A stretch of DNA of 64,000 nt from JALOOX01 sp964557955 (GTDB lineage Bacteria > Desulfobacterota > Syntrophobacteria > Syntrophobacterales > Syntrophobacteraceae). The stretch is taken from assembly GCA_964557955.1 (NCBI GenBank), contig CAZLCS010000011.1:1-64000 (forward strand). Direction: 5' to 3'. How positions within the stretch are numbered: position 1 is the first letter of the stretch; the number at the start of each line of letters is the position of its first letter. The notes below the pieces were generated by a model. That model was not told the DNA's origin. It made no database searches and was given only the letters and a program-made list of their open reading frames with translations. The position numbers and the translations under genes are program-made. Shown here piece by piece: positions 6,323 to 14,772 of the stretch.

Positions 6323-7714
6323 ATGAACGAATTGGACATGAACCGCTACCTGAAGGAAATCATCAACACCATGAACGACGGTGTACTGCTGGTTTCCCCC
6401 GACGGCACCATCCTCATGGTCAACCACGCCCTGGAGAAGATCTCCGGGTATTCCCGGGAGGAGCTCATCGGACGGTCTTGCGCCATGTTTCACTGTGATG
6501 CCTGCGAACGGGTCCGAAGCGGAGGCATGGGGCACTGGTGCCGGCTTTTCGGGGGCGAGGAAAGCAACCGCAAGTCCTGCTTTTTCGTGCGGAAGGACGG
6601 CTCCTGCGTCCATGTGCTCAAGAATGCAGCCCTCCTTCGGGATTCGGAGGGGCATGTGCTGGGGGCGGTGGAGACGGTGACGGACATCACGGAGATCGAC
6701 CGGAGGGACCAGAAGATCTTCGAGCTTTCCAGGATCCTCGAGGAGCAGCCCAGTTTTTTGGGGATGGTCGGCGCCTCCAAGGTCATGCAGGAGGTATACG
6801 ACATCATTGAAAAGGCCGCCCAGAGCGAAGCCCCGCTCATCATCTTCGGAGAGACGGGGACGGGAAAGGAGCTGGTCGCCCACGCCATTCACAGCCTGGG
6901 AAAGCGTTGCGACGGCCCATTCATCCAGCTCAACTGCGCGGCCCTCAATGAAGCACTCCTGGAGAGCGAACTCTTCGGGCACGTCAAGGGTTCCTTCACC
7001 GGGGCTTACAGCCACCGCCAGGGCCGGTTCGAAGCGGCCGACGGGGGGGACATCTTCCTGGATGAAATCGGGGACCTCCCCCTCTCCATCCAGGTGAAGC
7101 TGCTCCGGACCCTGGAAACCAAACGGGTGGAGCGCGTCGGAGACCACCGCCCCATCGCCGTCGACGTGCGGATCATTACGGCCACGAACCGGAATCTGGA
7201 GCAGCTCGTGGCCGAAGGCAAATTCCGGGAGGATTTCTTCTTCCGGATCAACGTCATCCCCATTCATCTGCCGCCGCTTCGGGAGAGGCTGGAGGACATT
7301 CCGGCCCTCGCCGACCACTTCATTCGCCACCTGCGTGCGAAGAGCGGCAAGGAGATCAGAGGGCTCAGCGCCGATGCGCTGGATCTATTCATGCGGCATG
7401 GTTGGCCGGGGAACGTGAGGGAGCTCAAGGGCGTCCTGGAATATGCGTTCGTCGTGACTGAAGGGGAGCTCATCCGCTCCGAACACCTGCCGGCGAAGAT
7501 GAAGTCCCCGTCAATGAGCCCGGAGCCTGCAGCTCAGCGCATCCCGCAGCGGGAAGCCTCCGCCGAGAAAGACGCCCTTCTGAAGGTGCTGATCCGATGC
7601 AACGGCAATCAGACGCAGGCGGCGAAGCTCCTCGGGGTCAACCGCGTTACGGTGTGGCACCGCATCAAGAAGCATGGGATCGACTTGAAAAACCTTCCCG
7701 CATCCCCTGGATAG
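6323..7714 (+). CDS. Sigma-54-dependent activator, PAS/AAA+/Fis, cysteine-rich sensor
   Basis: This 463-residue regulator has an N-terminal PAS domain (about residues 8-125), an AAA+ sigma-54 interaction domain with Walker A GETGTGKE (176-183), the sigma-54 loop GSFTGA (223-228) and Walker B IFLDE (244-248), and a C-terminal Fis-type helix-turn-helix (QTQAAKLLGVNRVTVWHRIK). Within the PAS region six cysteines occur at 53, 58, 61, 73, 86 and 95, including a CDAC pair, suggesting an iron-sulfur, metal or thiol redox sensor. GGAGGT precedes ATG 6323. It is divergent from the sulfur operon, whose promoter is sigma-54 type, so it very likely activates that operon in response to redox or sulfur species. 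Confidence 0.92.
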   Translation: MNELDMNRYLKEIINTMNDGVLLVSPDGTILMVNHALEKISGYSREELIGRSCAMFHCDACERVRSGGMGHWCRLFGGEESNRKSCFFVRKDGSCVHVLKNAALLRDSEGHVLGAVETVTDITEIDRRDQKIFELSRILEEQPSFLGMVGASKVMQEVYDIIEKAAQSEAPLIIFGETGTGKELVAHAIHSLGKRCDGPFIQLNCAALNEALLESELFGHVKGSFTGAYSHRQGRFEAADGGDIFLDEIGDLPLSIQVKLLRTLETKRVERVGDHRPIAVDVRIITATNRNLEQLVAEGKFREDFFFRINVIPIHLPPLRERLEDIPALADHFIRHLRAKSGKEIRGLSADALDLFMRHGWPGNVRELKGVLEYAFVVTEGELIRSEHLPAKMKSPSMSPEPAAQRIPQREASAEKDALLKVLIRCNGNQTQAAKLLGVNRVTVWHRIKKHGIDLKNLPASPG

Positions 7715-7843
7715 CATGACATCCAATAGGGTGAGCATTTTCTCCATATTTTTCTCTTTACCCGACCACAGCTTCACAGTTTATTGTCTTTCCCGTCATG
7801 GCCGTGACCCATCGAAAACCCTGTTGAAGGAAGGAGGAATACA

Positions 7844-8029
7844 ATGCAGAAACTGATGGGAAAGGAAGAATGGGTGGCCATGTTCCGGGAGATCGGCCTG
7901 GACGAGGAGACGATGATGCAGTGGCATCGCCTGTTTGAATCGCGCCATCCGGAAGCACACCAGAGCTTCCTGGAGTGGCTCGGACTGCCTCCCGGCAACA
8001 TCGACGCCATTCGCGCCAACAGCAGATAA
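7844..8029 (+). CDS. Small protein resembling the C-terminal domain of the adjacent MerR regulator
   Basis: This 61-residue protein starts at ATG 7844 behind GGAGGAATACA. From its fourth residue (LMGKEEWVAMFREIGL onward) it aligns with the last 60 residues of the MerR-type protein encoded next (8082-8615): about 25 of 55 positions are identical, including W-V-M, the WHxxFExR-PEAH block, FL-x2-LG and the final IRxxSR. No DNA-binding part is present. It could be a free-standing copy of the ligand or dimer domain that titrates, activates or shares a partner with the regulator. Function unknown; the gene itself looks real because of its ribosome site and conservation. Confidence 0.75.
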   Translation: MQKLMGKEEWVAMFREIGLDEETMMQWHRLFESRHPEAHQSFLEWLGLPPGNIDAIRANSR

Positions 8030-8081
8030 CGGATTCGGGCAGCAGTCGGCACCGGCCGCTGCCCGGGGTTCTTCGCAAGAA

Positions 8082-8615
8082 ATGAAGACTTACACTATTT
8101 CAAAGCTGGCCCATTCATTCGATCTGTCCAGGAGCACGCTCCTCTACTATGACCGGATCGGGCTCCTGAGGCCTTCCGGCCGCTCGCCGTCGGGATATCG
8201 CCTGTACACGGAACAGGATGCGGAGCGCCTCGATCGAATCTGTCAGCTGCGTCGAACGAGCCTTTCGCTCCAGGACATCCGGACCATCCTCCGCTCGGAA
8301 GGAGAGCCAGGTGCCAACCTGATCGAGAAACGGCTGAAGGAGGTCGGAGATGAGATCCTGAATCTCAGAACCAAACAGCAGCTTCTTTCCTCCATGCTGA
8401 AAGGGGTGGCTTCCGATCGGGGGCGGTCCGATGTCGACAAGCAGATGTGGGTGGAGATGCTCAGGGCTGCGGGGATGGATGACAAAGCCATGGAGCGCTG
8501 GCATACCGAGTTCGAGCGCCGGACGCCGGAGGCTCACCACCAGTTTCTGCTCTCCCTCGGCATATCCGAAAGGGAGGCGCAGCGCATTCGAAAATGGTCC
8601 AGGAAACCAGGCTGA
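8082..8615 (+). CDS. MerR-family transcriptional regulator
   Basis: This 177-residue protein has a MerR winged-helix domain at the N-terminus (TISKLAHSFDLSRSTLLYYD, then GLLRPSGRSPSGYRLY), a dimerisation helix (about residues 75-115) and a C-terminal domain repeated in the 61-residue protein just upstream. There is no cysteine cluster of the mercury or copper type, so an organic or protein ligand is more likely. The start is ATG 8082; an open frame continues upstream but lacks family similarity. It lies 52 bases after the small protein, so the two are probably cotranscribed. The targets are unknown. Confidence 0.82.
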   Translation: MKTYTISKLAHSFDLSRSTLLYYDRIGLLRPSGRSPSGYRLYTEQDAERLDRICQLRRTSLSLQDIRTILRSEGEPGANLIEKRLKEVGDEILNLRTKQQLLSSMLKGVASDRGRSDVDKQMWVEMLRAAGMDDKAMERWHTEFERRTPEAHHQFLLSLGISEREAQRIRKWSRKPG

Positions 8616-8662
8616 AGGCCGGCAGGAGCTCACTGGGGATCGATTTTCAGACGCGGCTCACT

Positions 8663-10399
8663 TCAGACGCTCCCGGATGCATGCTGCGGCAGCGCAGGGA
8701 GACACAGCGTCAGGCTCATGAGGTTTTCCTCCTGAGCGAAAGAGAATGTTCCGCCCGCATCCTCTATCAAGCGATATGAAAGCGGAATGACCGATGCTGC
8801 CCCGGCTTCCGAAAAAGGTGAAAAGAGGGATTCGGAGACCCGCAGCTTCCGAGTCGGAGCATGGATGCTCAGCTGGATGCAGATTTCCGCCCCGCTCTCG
8901 AAGGACCTGATGGTCAGGTTGTGGGCATGGTCGGTGTATTTCATGGCATTCCTGATGAGGGTGAGGATCAGCTCGTACAGGACGCTCGGGTCCACGTAGG
9001 CCGGAGGCAATTCCGGGTCGAGCTCCATGTGGAAACCCGTTCGCTCCCGGTTCACAGCGTGTTTGAAGAGTGCCTGACAGTCCGTGAGCACCGAGTTCAC
9101 CTGGCATTCCCCCCGGACCATCTCGACGGGTTTGAGGTAGGTCACGATCCTGGCGAGAATGGCTTCCAGCCGCTCGGACTCGCGCAGAATGATCTCTGCC
9201 TCTGAAGATTCGGGATATTTCCTGCTGAGCCGCTTCGCAAAACCGCCTATAGACATGACCGGATTACGTATTTCGTGGGCCACTTCCGCTGAGATGGCTC
9301 CGAGGGTCTTGAGCTTCTCCTTCTGCACCAGAGACTTGTAGGCGGCGTCGAGCTCTCTGGTCCTCTCTTCGACCAGCTCCTGCAGATGGTCACGGTGTTT
9401 TCTCAGTTCCTCTTCCGCCAGTTTCCTCTCGGTGATATCCCTGATGATGCCGACGTACCCCCCGATCACCCCGGCCGAAAGTCTAACGGCCGAAAGGGTC
9501 ACCTCGACGGGGAAGGTGGACCCATCCTGTCGCAGCAGGGTCCACTCGGTCCTGAAGGCCCCTTCTTTTCTTATGGCAGGGAAGGCTTGATCCGCAAAAG
9601 CTCGAAAGCTCTCCTCGGATGGATGGATGACACGGATGGAATCCCCTTCCAGGTCGTGCTTTTTAAATCCGAACAGTTCGAGGAAAGCCCCGTTGCATGA
9701 CAGAATCCTCCTGTCGCTGTCCACCAGGAAGATGGCGTCGGAGGAGCTCTCCACGAGTGCCCGGTGCTTCTCCTCGGACTCTTTGAGAGCGTCTTCTGCA
9801 TACTTGCGCTCACTGATGTCGGTGATGATGCCCTCGAGAAAGAGCAGTTCGCCGCTCGGAGAATAGACTCCGCGACCCTGCTCCCAGACCCATTTTTCCT
9901 CGCCCCCGGCAGTCACGATACGGTATACGAGCTTGAAAGGCTCCTGTCTCTGCAAAGCGCCCTGCACTTCATGCCAGACGTATTCGCTGTCTTCAAAATG
10001 AATCAGCTCTTCGTATGAAACCGTTCGGCTGGCCATGAGGTCCCCTGGTTGATAGCCCGTGAGCTCGAAGCAGCCATCGCTCACAAATTCCATGGTCCAT
10101 GCCCTGTCGTTGCGGCAGCGGTATGCCATGCCCGGCAGGTTGCTCATGAGCGTCGAGAGCTTCCTCTCGCTTTCAACGAGGGCCTTTTCCGAGAGATGGA
10201 TAAGGACGTAGAGCCCTCCCGCTGTGATCGTCACAAAAAAGAAGCCCTTGAGAGTCTGCACTCGGGTGAGGGATTCGGGCTCGGTGATGAAGGCCGCGAG
10301 GATCTTGTCAGAGAACAGTATCCAAAGGATTCCCATGGCTGCATAAACAGCGGAAATCTTGAGGCCACTGTGCTGTGACATGGACCCCTTTCGAAGCAT
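8663..10399 (-). CDS. Membrane PAS-domain sensor histidine kinase with degenerate ATP-binding lobe
   Basis: This 578-residue kinase starts at ATG 10399 behind GGGAGGTGG. Two N-terminal membrane segments (AVYAAMGILWILFSD and GFFFVTITAGGLYVLIHL) are followed by two PAS domains (each ending in a DITERK-type PAC motif), a coiled coil and a HisKA domain with the phosphoacceptor in SAEVAHEIRNP. The catalytic domain keeps an N-box-like LIRNAMKY, but the usual DxGxG and GxG boxes are not recognisable; the end reads IEDAGGTFSFAQEENLMSLTL. It may have weak kinase activity or act mainly as a phosphatase or scaffold. No response regulator is adjacent, so it is an orphan kinase. It is convergent with the MerR gene. 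Confidence 0.85.
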   Translation of the reverse strand: MLRKGSMSQHSGLKISAVYAAMGILWILFSDKILAAFITEPESLTRVQTLKGFFFVTITAGGLYVLIHLSEKALVESERKLSTLMSNLPGMAYRCRNDRAWTMEFVSDGCFELTGYQPGDLMASRTVSYEELIHFEDSEYVWHEVQGALQRQEPFKLVYRIVTAGGEEKWVWEQGRGVYSPSGELLFLEGIITDISERKYAEDALKESEEKHRALVESSSDAIFLVDSDRRILSCNGAFLELFGFKKHDLEGDSIRVIHPSEESFRAFADQAFPAIRKEGAFRTEWTLLRQDGSTFPVEVTLSAVRLSAGVIGGYVGIIRDITERKLAEEELRKHRDHLQELVEERTRELDAAYKSLVQKEKLKTLGAISAEVAHEIRNPVMSIGGFAKRLSRKYPESSEAEIILRESERLEAILARIVTYLKPVEMVRGECQVNSVLTDCQALFKHAVNRERTGFHMELDPELPPAYVDPSVLYELILTLIRNAMKYTDHAHNLTIRSFESGAEICIQLSIHAPTRKLRVSESLFSPFSEAGAASVIPLSYRLIEDAGGTFSFAQEENLMSLTLCLPALPQHASGSV

Positions 10400-10756
10400 C
10401 TTGCCACCTCCCTGATCGGGTTTTTGCCTGAATTCCGACACACTGGGGTCGCGGTCCACTGAATGCAGGTCGGAGGGAGCTTCGTAAAAAATCGTGCGTC
10501 CATGGAAATGAGGAGCTATTCGGAAAGGGGCTGACATGCACCGGCCCCACCCCGAGCCACAAAATAAACGTAAGCACCGAGGCACAGACACGCACGCCAG
10601 GCTTCATGATCCTCTGTACCGCTCCACAAAAGCCTGTCCGGCCCCGGGGATTGAGGAGCGGACGGCCTGTCCGGCTCCCCCGTCGCTTGTTTCTCATAGC
10701 CGCAGGGCTTAGGTTTTACTGTATAGAATCGCAAGCCTCAACGAAAGGAAAGAGCA
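10400..10756. other. Divergent intergenic region, no gene seen
   Basis: This 357-base spacer separates the divergent kinase and coiled-coil genes. A TAGAAT box near 10726 could be a -10 element for the gene at 10757, but no good -35 stands at the right distance. The sequence 10620-10690 is rich in GGCCCC/CCGG. I find no convincing small gene or structured RNA. Confidence 0.4.
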
Positions 10757-11044
10757 ATGAGCATGAAAGAAGCTTATCAACAGCGCCTGCATGCTCAAAT
10801 GGACGAGTGGAAGGCTGAAATGGACAAAATGAAGGCCAAGGCTGAAAAAGCGACAGCCGATGCTCGAATCGAATATCATAAGCAACTGGAGGAGCTCAAA
10901 GAGAAGCGAGACGCTGCCATGGAAAAACTCCGAGAGCTGCGTCACGCAGGGGATGACGCGTGGGAAGAACTGAAGGGAGGAATCGAGAAGTCCTGGCATG
11001 AGCTCGGCGATGCCATGAAGTCGGCGGCCTCCAAGTTCAAATAG
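10757..11044 (+). CDS. Small coiled-coil protein of unknown function
   Basis: This 95-residue protein is almost wholly charged alpha-helix: MKEAYQQRLHAQMDEWKAEM, then heptad-like EKATADARIEYHKQLEELKE and a C-terminal amphipathic AWEELKGGIEKSWHELG. No cysteines, signal peptide or membrane segment are present. Similar short coiled-coil proteins are often found near stress genes in Desulfobacterota, and here two Hsp20 genes follow on the other strand. GGAAAGAG precedes ATG 10757. A cytoplasmic stress or scaffold role is only a guess. Confidence 0.7.
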   Translation: MSMKEAYQQRLHAQMDEWKAEMDKMKAKAEKATADARIEYHKQLEELKEKRDAAMEKLRELRHAGDDAWEELKGGIEKSWHELGDAMKSAASKFK

Positions 11045-11176
11045 AGTATGCAGCAGACCTTCATTCATGCCGGCGATTCCGGTAATGATCTGCGCTGCAG
11101 GGCGCTCCAGTTGGAGCCGGGTGGATCACGGAGGGAGTGTTTTGCGCCCTCAGCAAGGTATTGGATTGCTCAGTCT

Positions 11177-11227
11177 CACGGGATAGTTCCTGCCGGCTGA
11201 CGAGTCAGCCGGCAAAGCCATCCCGTG
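11177..11227. terminator. Bidirectional terminator hairpin
   Basis: CACGGGAT (11177-11184) pairs with ATCCCGTG (11220-11227), and inside this TGCCGGCTGA (11191-11200) pairs with TCAGCCGGCA (11205-11214) around CGAG. It lies between the convergent genes 10757-11044 and 11241-11639, so it can end both transcripts. A clear T tract is lacking. Confidence 0.7.
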
Positions 11228-11240
11228 CCCAAGTCAACCG

Positions 11241-11639
11241 CTATGCAGCTTTCACAGCGATCTTCCGCGGCTTGCTGATGTCGCTTTTGGGCAGGGTGAG
11301 CGTCAGCACGCCATTCTTCATGGCGGCTTCGATTTTGGACTGGTCAATGGTCCGGCCGAGAGTGAACTGACGCGAATAGTCTCCCACTCCATATTCGTGA
11401 ACGTGTATTCTTTCCTTGGTTTCTTCGAGGGTTACCGTACCCTGAATGGTCAACGTGTTGTCATGGACATCGATGCTGACATTCTCAGGTGCAACACCGG
11501 GCATGTCAGCGATGACAACCAGAGCGTCCTGAGATTCATAGATGTCCACCGCGGGCACGTAAACCGGAACATTCCGGGTGCTCTCGGCTTCGGTCTTGAC
11601 CTCCACTTTCTCCCTGGCTTGAAGATCCTTGTCTGTCAT
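11241..11639 (-). CDS. Hsp20/alpha-crystallin small heat-shock protein
   Basis: This 132-residue chaperone carries the alpha-crystallin domain: VPAVDIYESQDALVVIADMP, then the conserved GVAPENVSIDVHDNTLTIQG, and the terminal ALKNGVL-like motif AAMKNGVLTLTLPK. Such proteins bind unfolding proteins in the cytoplasm as oligomers and hold them for Hsp70. I chose ATG 11639 because GGAGGG stands eight bases upstream; ATG 11663 is the alternative. It is the second gene of an hsp20 pair, 58 bases after the first, and probably shares its promoter. The N-terminal arm is short and rich in Lys/Glu. Confidence 0.9.
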   Translation of the reverse strand: MTDKDLQAREKVEVKTEAESTRNVPVYVPAVDIYESQDALVVIADMPGVAPENVSIDVHDNTLTIQGTVTLEETKERIHVHEYGVGDYSRQFTLGRTIDQSKIEAAMKNGVLTLTLPKSDISKPRKIAVKAA

Positions 11640-11697
11640 TTCTTGACCCTCCTCATTCTTCATGGTCGGGATTCAGTCTCTGTTGCCGAAGGCGGCG

Positions 11698-12153
11698 TTA
11701 TTCCGACTTGATCTGAATCTGCTTGGGTTTTGCTTCCTCGGCCTTGGGAAGGGTGATCTTGAGCACCCCGTCCTTGAAAAGGGCCGTCACGCCATCGGCA
11801 TTGACCCGGGTCGGCAGCGAGAATATCCGGCGAAAACGTCCCGCTTCCCTTTCTCGGCGATGATAGTTCACGTTTTCGGCAACCGGCAGCTTCCGCTCAC
11901 CGCGCAGCGTCACCGTGTCACCCTCCACCGAAATGTCGATTTCATCGGGGAGCATTCCGGGCAGTTCCGTACGCACGTAAAGATTGTCTGCGTCCTCGCT
12001 GAGATTGACGGGAGGAAAGACGTCGCTGCGGAACGGAGAAATTCCTCTTCCGGCCAGGCTTGAAAAGAGGCGGTTCATGTCCCGCTGCATTCTCTCGAAT
12101 TCCGTCCCCAAACTGAACCAATCGGGTCGGTCCGTCCAACGAATCAGAGCCAT
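11698..12153 (-). CDS. Hsp20/alpha-crystallin small heat-shock protein
   Basis: This 151-residue protein has the standard class A small heat-shock layout: an N-terminal arm (WFSLGTEFERMQRDMNRLF), the alpha-crystallin domain (FPPVNLSEDADNLYVRTELP, then GMLPDEIDISVEGDTVTLRG) and a C-terminal ALFKDGVLKITLPKAEEAKP ending in the IQIKSE tail. AAGGAGG precedes ATG 12153. It is the first gene of the pair; the two proteins differ in the N-terminal arm and may form mixed oligomers. A plausible vegetative-type promoter lies at 12208-12236. Confidence 0.93.
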   Translation of the reverse strand: MALIRWTDRPDWFSLGTEFERMQRDMNRLFSSLAGRGISPFRSDVFPPVNLSEDADNLYVRTELPGMLPDEIDISVEGDTVTLRGERKLPVAENVNYHRREREAGRFRRIFSLPTRVNADGVTALFKDGVLKITLPKAEEAKPKQIQIKSE

Positions 12154-12207
12154 AAGTAACCTCCTTTGTGTTTGTAATTATTGATATTTTCCTGATTACC
12201 GGTACGA

Positions 12208-12236
12208 AAATTAATCACATCTCCCAGGGGTGTCAA
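12208..12236 (-). promoter_or_regulatory. Candidate promoter of the hsp20 pair
   Basis: On the minus strand, TTGACA (12236-12231) and TAATTT (12213-12208) are separated by 17 bases, a good vegetative promoter about 55 bases upstream of ATG 12153. No clear sigma-32 pattern or CIRCE element is visible. Confidence 0.55.
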
Positions 12237-12435
12237 GAGATCTCAGACCTCCCGGAGGCCGGAATGTGACGAATCTCACACACTCGAGTCCACGTGACCG
12301 GAAACGCTTCCCGGTCGGCTTTAAGGCTCCCCTGCTCCGGTTGACTTTTCATGCCCCCTTGTCTAAAGAGAGACAGCCCGAACGAAAGCGTGATCGGGCG
12401 AATTCACCATCTACCGTCTCAAGAAGAAAGAAGCG

Positions 12436-13287
12436 ATGAAATCATTTGCAGAAGAGGATCCGCTGCTCAAGGGGATGCACTGGGTTCAGGACGCAGGGGC
12501 ATGCTCGGGAGTCTATGTTCTCGAAGACGGGCGCACCATCATCGACGCCGGCAACATGTACGGGCTCATCGATGAGCTTCAGGATCTGGGACCCCTGGAT
12601 CGCCTGGAGCGCATCCTGGTCACTCACTGCCACTTCGACCACGTGGGCGGTCTGGAAGAGATCTTCCAGGTGGTCAGCCCCGATGTTTACGTACACCCGG
12701 TGACTCGCGAATACCTGCGGCTGCTGCGCTCCCCCTTCCCAGAATTTTTCGAAGCCCTTGAAAAAGACGGCAAACTGAAATTCGCTGAAGAAGGCGAGGT
12801 TATTCCCGGCGCCCCCCCCTTAAGAGTGATGCACACGCCCGGCCATACGGCGGGGGATGTGTCCTTTTTTGATGAGGCTTCGGGAGCGCTGTTTTGCGGC
12901 GATACGATTCTGCCCTATCGCCTCAAGCTGGGGCCTGCCCTCTCCAAGCCCGACGAGATGTGCGGGGGGCGCATGAAGGACAAGGTTCAGAGCCTCAGGC
13001 GGCTGCTCGGCCTGCCCGTGCGTCATCTCTTTTCGGGTCATGGAGAACCGGTGTTCCACAAGGGAGGCGACCAGGTCAAATTGAGCCTTTACAGCCTGTA
13101 TCAGGGCTTCCACGAGGATCGGCCGGAGCTGGCGTGGGTGGAGATAGGAAAGGACCTGCTGGATCTCGGTCAATTGGCAGAAGCCCGCCAGTGCTGGGGT
13201 AAAGCCTCCCAGACGGCACCGGATGCATCGGAGGTAACAAGTCTGCGGGAAGCCATTGAGGAGGCTGCAGCCAAATCAGCCCGATGA
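12436..13287 (+). CDS. Metallo-beta-lactamase-fold hydrolase with C-terminal helical extension
   Basis: This 283-residue protein has the metallo-hydrolase metal site THCHFDH, the downstream HTPGHTAGD histidine, the GALFCGD aspartate and a final SGHGEPV histidine, so both metal sites look complete. The N-terminus (MHWVQDAGACSGVYVLEDGR) matches glyoxalase II-like members. The last 60 residues (AWVEIGKDLLDLGQLAEARQ) look like one TPR hairpin, an unusual addition. It lies just upstream of the cobamide genes and in the same direction, with 28 bases to cbiA, so it may be cotranscribed with them. The substrate is unknown; a thioester or lactone is possible. Confidence 0.82.
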   Translation: MKSFAEEDPLLKGMHWVQDAGACSGVYVLEDGRTIIDAGNMYGLIDELQDLGPLDRLERILVTHCHFDHVGGLEEIFQVVSPDVYVHPVTREYLRLLRSPFPEFFEALEKDGKLKFAEEGEVIPGAPPLRVMHTPGHTAGDVSFFDEASGALFCGDTILPYRLKLGPALSKPDEMCGGRMKDKVQSLRRLLGLPVRHLFSGHGEPVFHKGGDQVKLSLYSLYQGFHEDRPELAWVEIGKDLLDLGQLAEARQCWGKASQTAPDASEVTSLREAIEEAAAKSAR

Positions 13288-13315
13288 CGAGATCCGGGGG
13301 GACAGGGAAGAGAAC

Positions 13316-14731
13316 ATGCGGCGGCACGCATTTTTGATCGCAGGGACCCACAGCGGTTGCGGCAAGACGACTACTTCGCTGGCGCTGATGGCCGCTCTTC
13401 GCCGCAGAGATCTCACGGTGCAACCGTTCAAGGTGGGACCGGATTTCATCGACCCGGGATTCCACTCCCAGGTCACCGGGCGGGACTCCCGCAATCTGGA
13501 TGGCTGGATGCTCAGCCGCCGCTATAATGAGGCGCTCTTTCAAAGGCTCCTCAATCGGGCCCAGGTTGCCGTAGTCGAGGGCGTCATGGGGCTCTTCGAT
13601 GGCTACGACGGGATCACGGAATCGGGAAGCAGTGCCGAGATGGCCAAATGGCTCGGTATTCCCGCCATCCTGGTGGTGGATGCCCGAAGCATGGCCCGCA
13701 GTGCGGCAGCCCTGGTCCATGGATTCAGCCGTTTCGACCCCGAGCTTCGAGTGGCCGGGGTCGTCTTCAACCGCATTGGAAGCCCGGCACACCTCGATTT
13801 CCTGAGGGATGCCATGGCAGCCAACCTTCCGAACATCCCGGTTCTGGGCGGCCTTCCGCGGGAGGACGGCCTCACCATTCCCGAAAGGCATCTGGGGCTC
13901 GTGACATCGGACGAAGTGCTGCTGGACCGGACCTGGCAGGAAGCTGCGGCGAATCTCATGGAGAGATGCATCGACCTGGATGCCATCCTGGCTGCAACCC
14001 ATTACAGCGGGGAGGCCACCGAAGCCACTTCCGCCGGGGATGCGGACGTGAGCGGCTGCACGCCGGTTCCCATCGCCGTGGCCCGCGACGCCGCCTTCTG
14101 TTTCTACTACGCGGATAACATCGACCTCCTGCGGGAGGCGGGAGCGGAGGTTCGCTATTTCTCTCCGCTGGCAGGTCAGCCGGTTCCTCCGGATGCTGCG
14201 GGGCTCTACCTCGGGGGAGGGTATCCGGAGCTCTTTGCGGAACAGCTGTCCTCTCATGCGGCAGTCCTGGAATCCGTGCGGTTGGCCGCATCCTTGGGAA
14301 TGCCGGTTTATGCCGAATGCGGCGGACTGATGTTTCTGGGGCGGGACATCGAAACGGTGGACGGGACGCGCTGGCCCATGGTCGGCATCCTGCCCTTCTC
14401 CACCCGCATGCTGAAAAGACGTAAAGCCCTGGGATACACGGAGGTCGAGCTCCTTCGGTCGTGCCTTCTGGGCGAGGCGGGGCTGCGGCTGCGCGGGCAC
14501 GAGTTTCATTATTCCGAGATCGTATCGCGGGATGAACCGCTCGGAGATTCGAGCTGGAAAGGCCAGGAGCCCGAGCAGATCTATTTACTGAGAAGGAGGA
14601 AGTTCGAGGATACCCGCCGCGAAGGCTACCTCGCGGGGTCCGTTCTGGCCAGCTACATCCACCTCCACTGGGGGAGCGCCCCCGAAGCCGCCGCCTCTTT
14701 CGTGCAACGCTGCAGGGATTTTCGGGAATGA
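13316..14731 (+). CDS. cbiA: Cobyrinic acid a,c-diamide synthase
   Basis: This 471-residue enzyme has the CbiA/CobB architecture: an N-terminal dethiobiotin-synthetase-like ATP domain with P-loop AGTHSGCGKTTTSLAL and the KVGPDFIDPGFH motif, and a C-terminal class I glutamine amidotransferase domain with nucleophile cysteine in YAECGGLMFLG and LGGGYPELFAE upstream. It amidates side chains a and c of cob(II)yrinate (or the cobyrinate precursor), using glutamine and ATP. ATG 13316 follows GGGAAGAG; an upstream start at 13256 would overlap the hydrolase gene. It begins a cobamide-assembly run with cbiP, cbiB and cobD, interrupted by a GxxExxY element. Confidence 0.95.
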   Translation: MRRHAFLIAGTHSGCGKTTTSLALMAALRRRDLTVQPFKVGPDFIDPGFHSQVTGRDSRNLDGWMLSRRYNEALFQRLLNRAQVAVVEGVMGLFDGYDGITESGSSAEMAKWLGIPAILVVDARSMARSAAALVHGFSRFDPELRVAGVVFNRIGSPAHLDFLRDAMAANLPNIPVLGGLPREDGLTIPERHLGLVTSDEVLLDRTWQEAAANLMERCIDLDAILAATHYSGEATEATSAGDADVSGCTPVPIAVARDAAFCFYYADNIDLLREAGAEVRYFSPLAGQPVPPDAAGLYLGGGYPELFAEQLSSHAAVLESVRLAASLGMPVYAECGGLMFLGRDIETVDGTRWPMVGILPFSTRMLKRRKALGYTEVELLRSCLLGEAGLRLRGHEFHYSEIVSRDEPLGDSSWKGQEPEQIYLLRRRKFEDTRREGYLAGSVLASYIHLHWGSAPEAAASFVQRCRDFRE

Positions 14732-14744
14732 ATGCTTTTTTCCA

Positions 14745-14769
14745 TCTCGCGAAGAGACGCAGAGCAAAG
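14745..14769. repeat. Left inverted repeat of the GxxExxY insert
   Basis: A 25-base sequence with core AGAGACGCAGAG starts 14 bases after the cbiA stop. It is matched in inverted orientation at 15157-15181 with 22 of 25 identities. Confidence 0.85.
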
Positions 14770-14772
14770 AAG

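Noticed and set aside
12154..13315. Possible cobalamin riboswitch ahead of the cobamide genes
   Set aside because: I searched by eye for the B12 box and the multi-stem layout and saw neither. A covariance-model search would decide; a hit would overturn this.
13256..13315. Upstream start for cbiA adding 20 residues
   Set aside because: It would overlap the hydrolase gene and lacks a ribosome site, whereas ATG 13316 follows GGGAAGAG and gives the family N-terminus.
13076..14509. 477-codon open frame on the minus strand
   Set aside because: It lies antisense to cbiA, which has clear ATPase and amidotransferase motifs.
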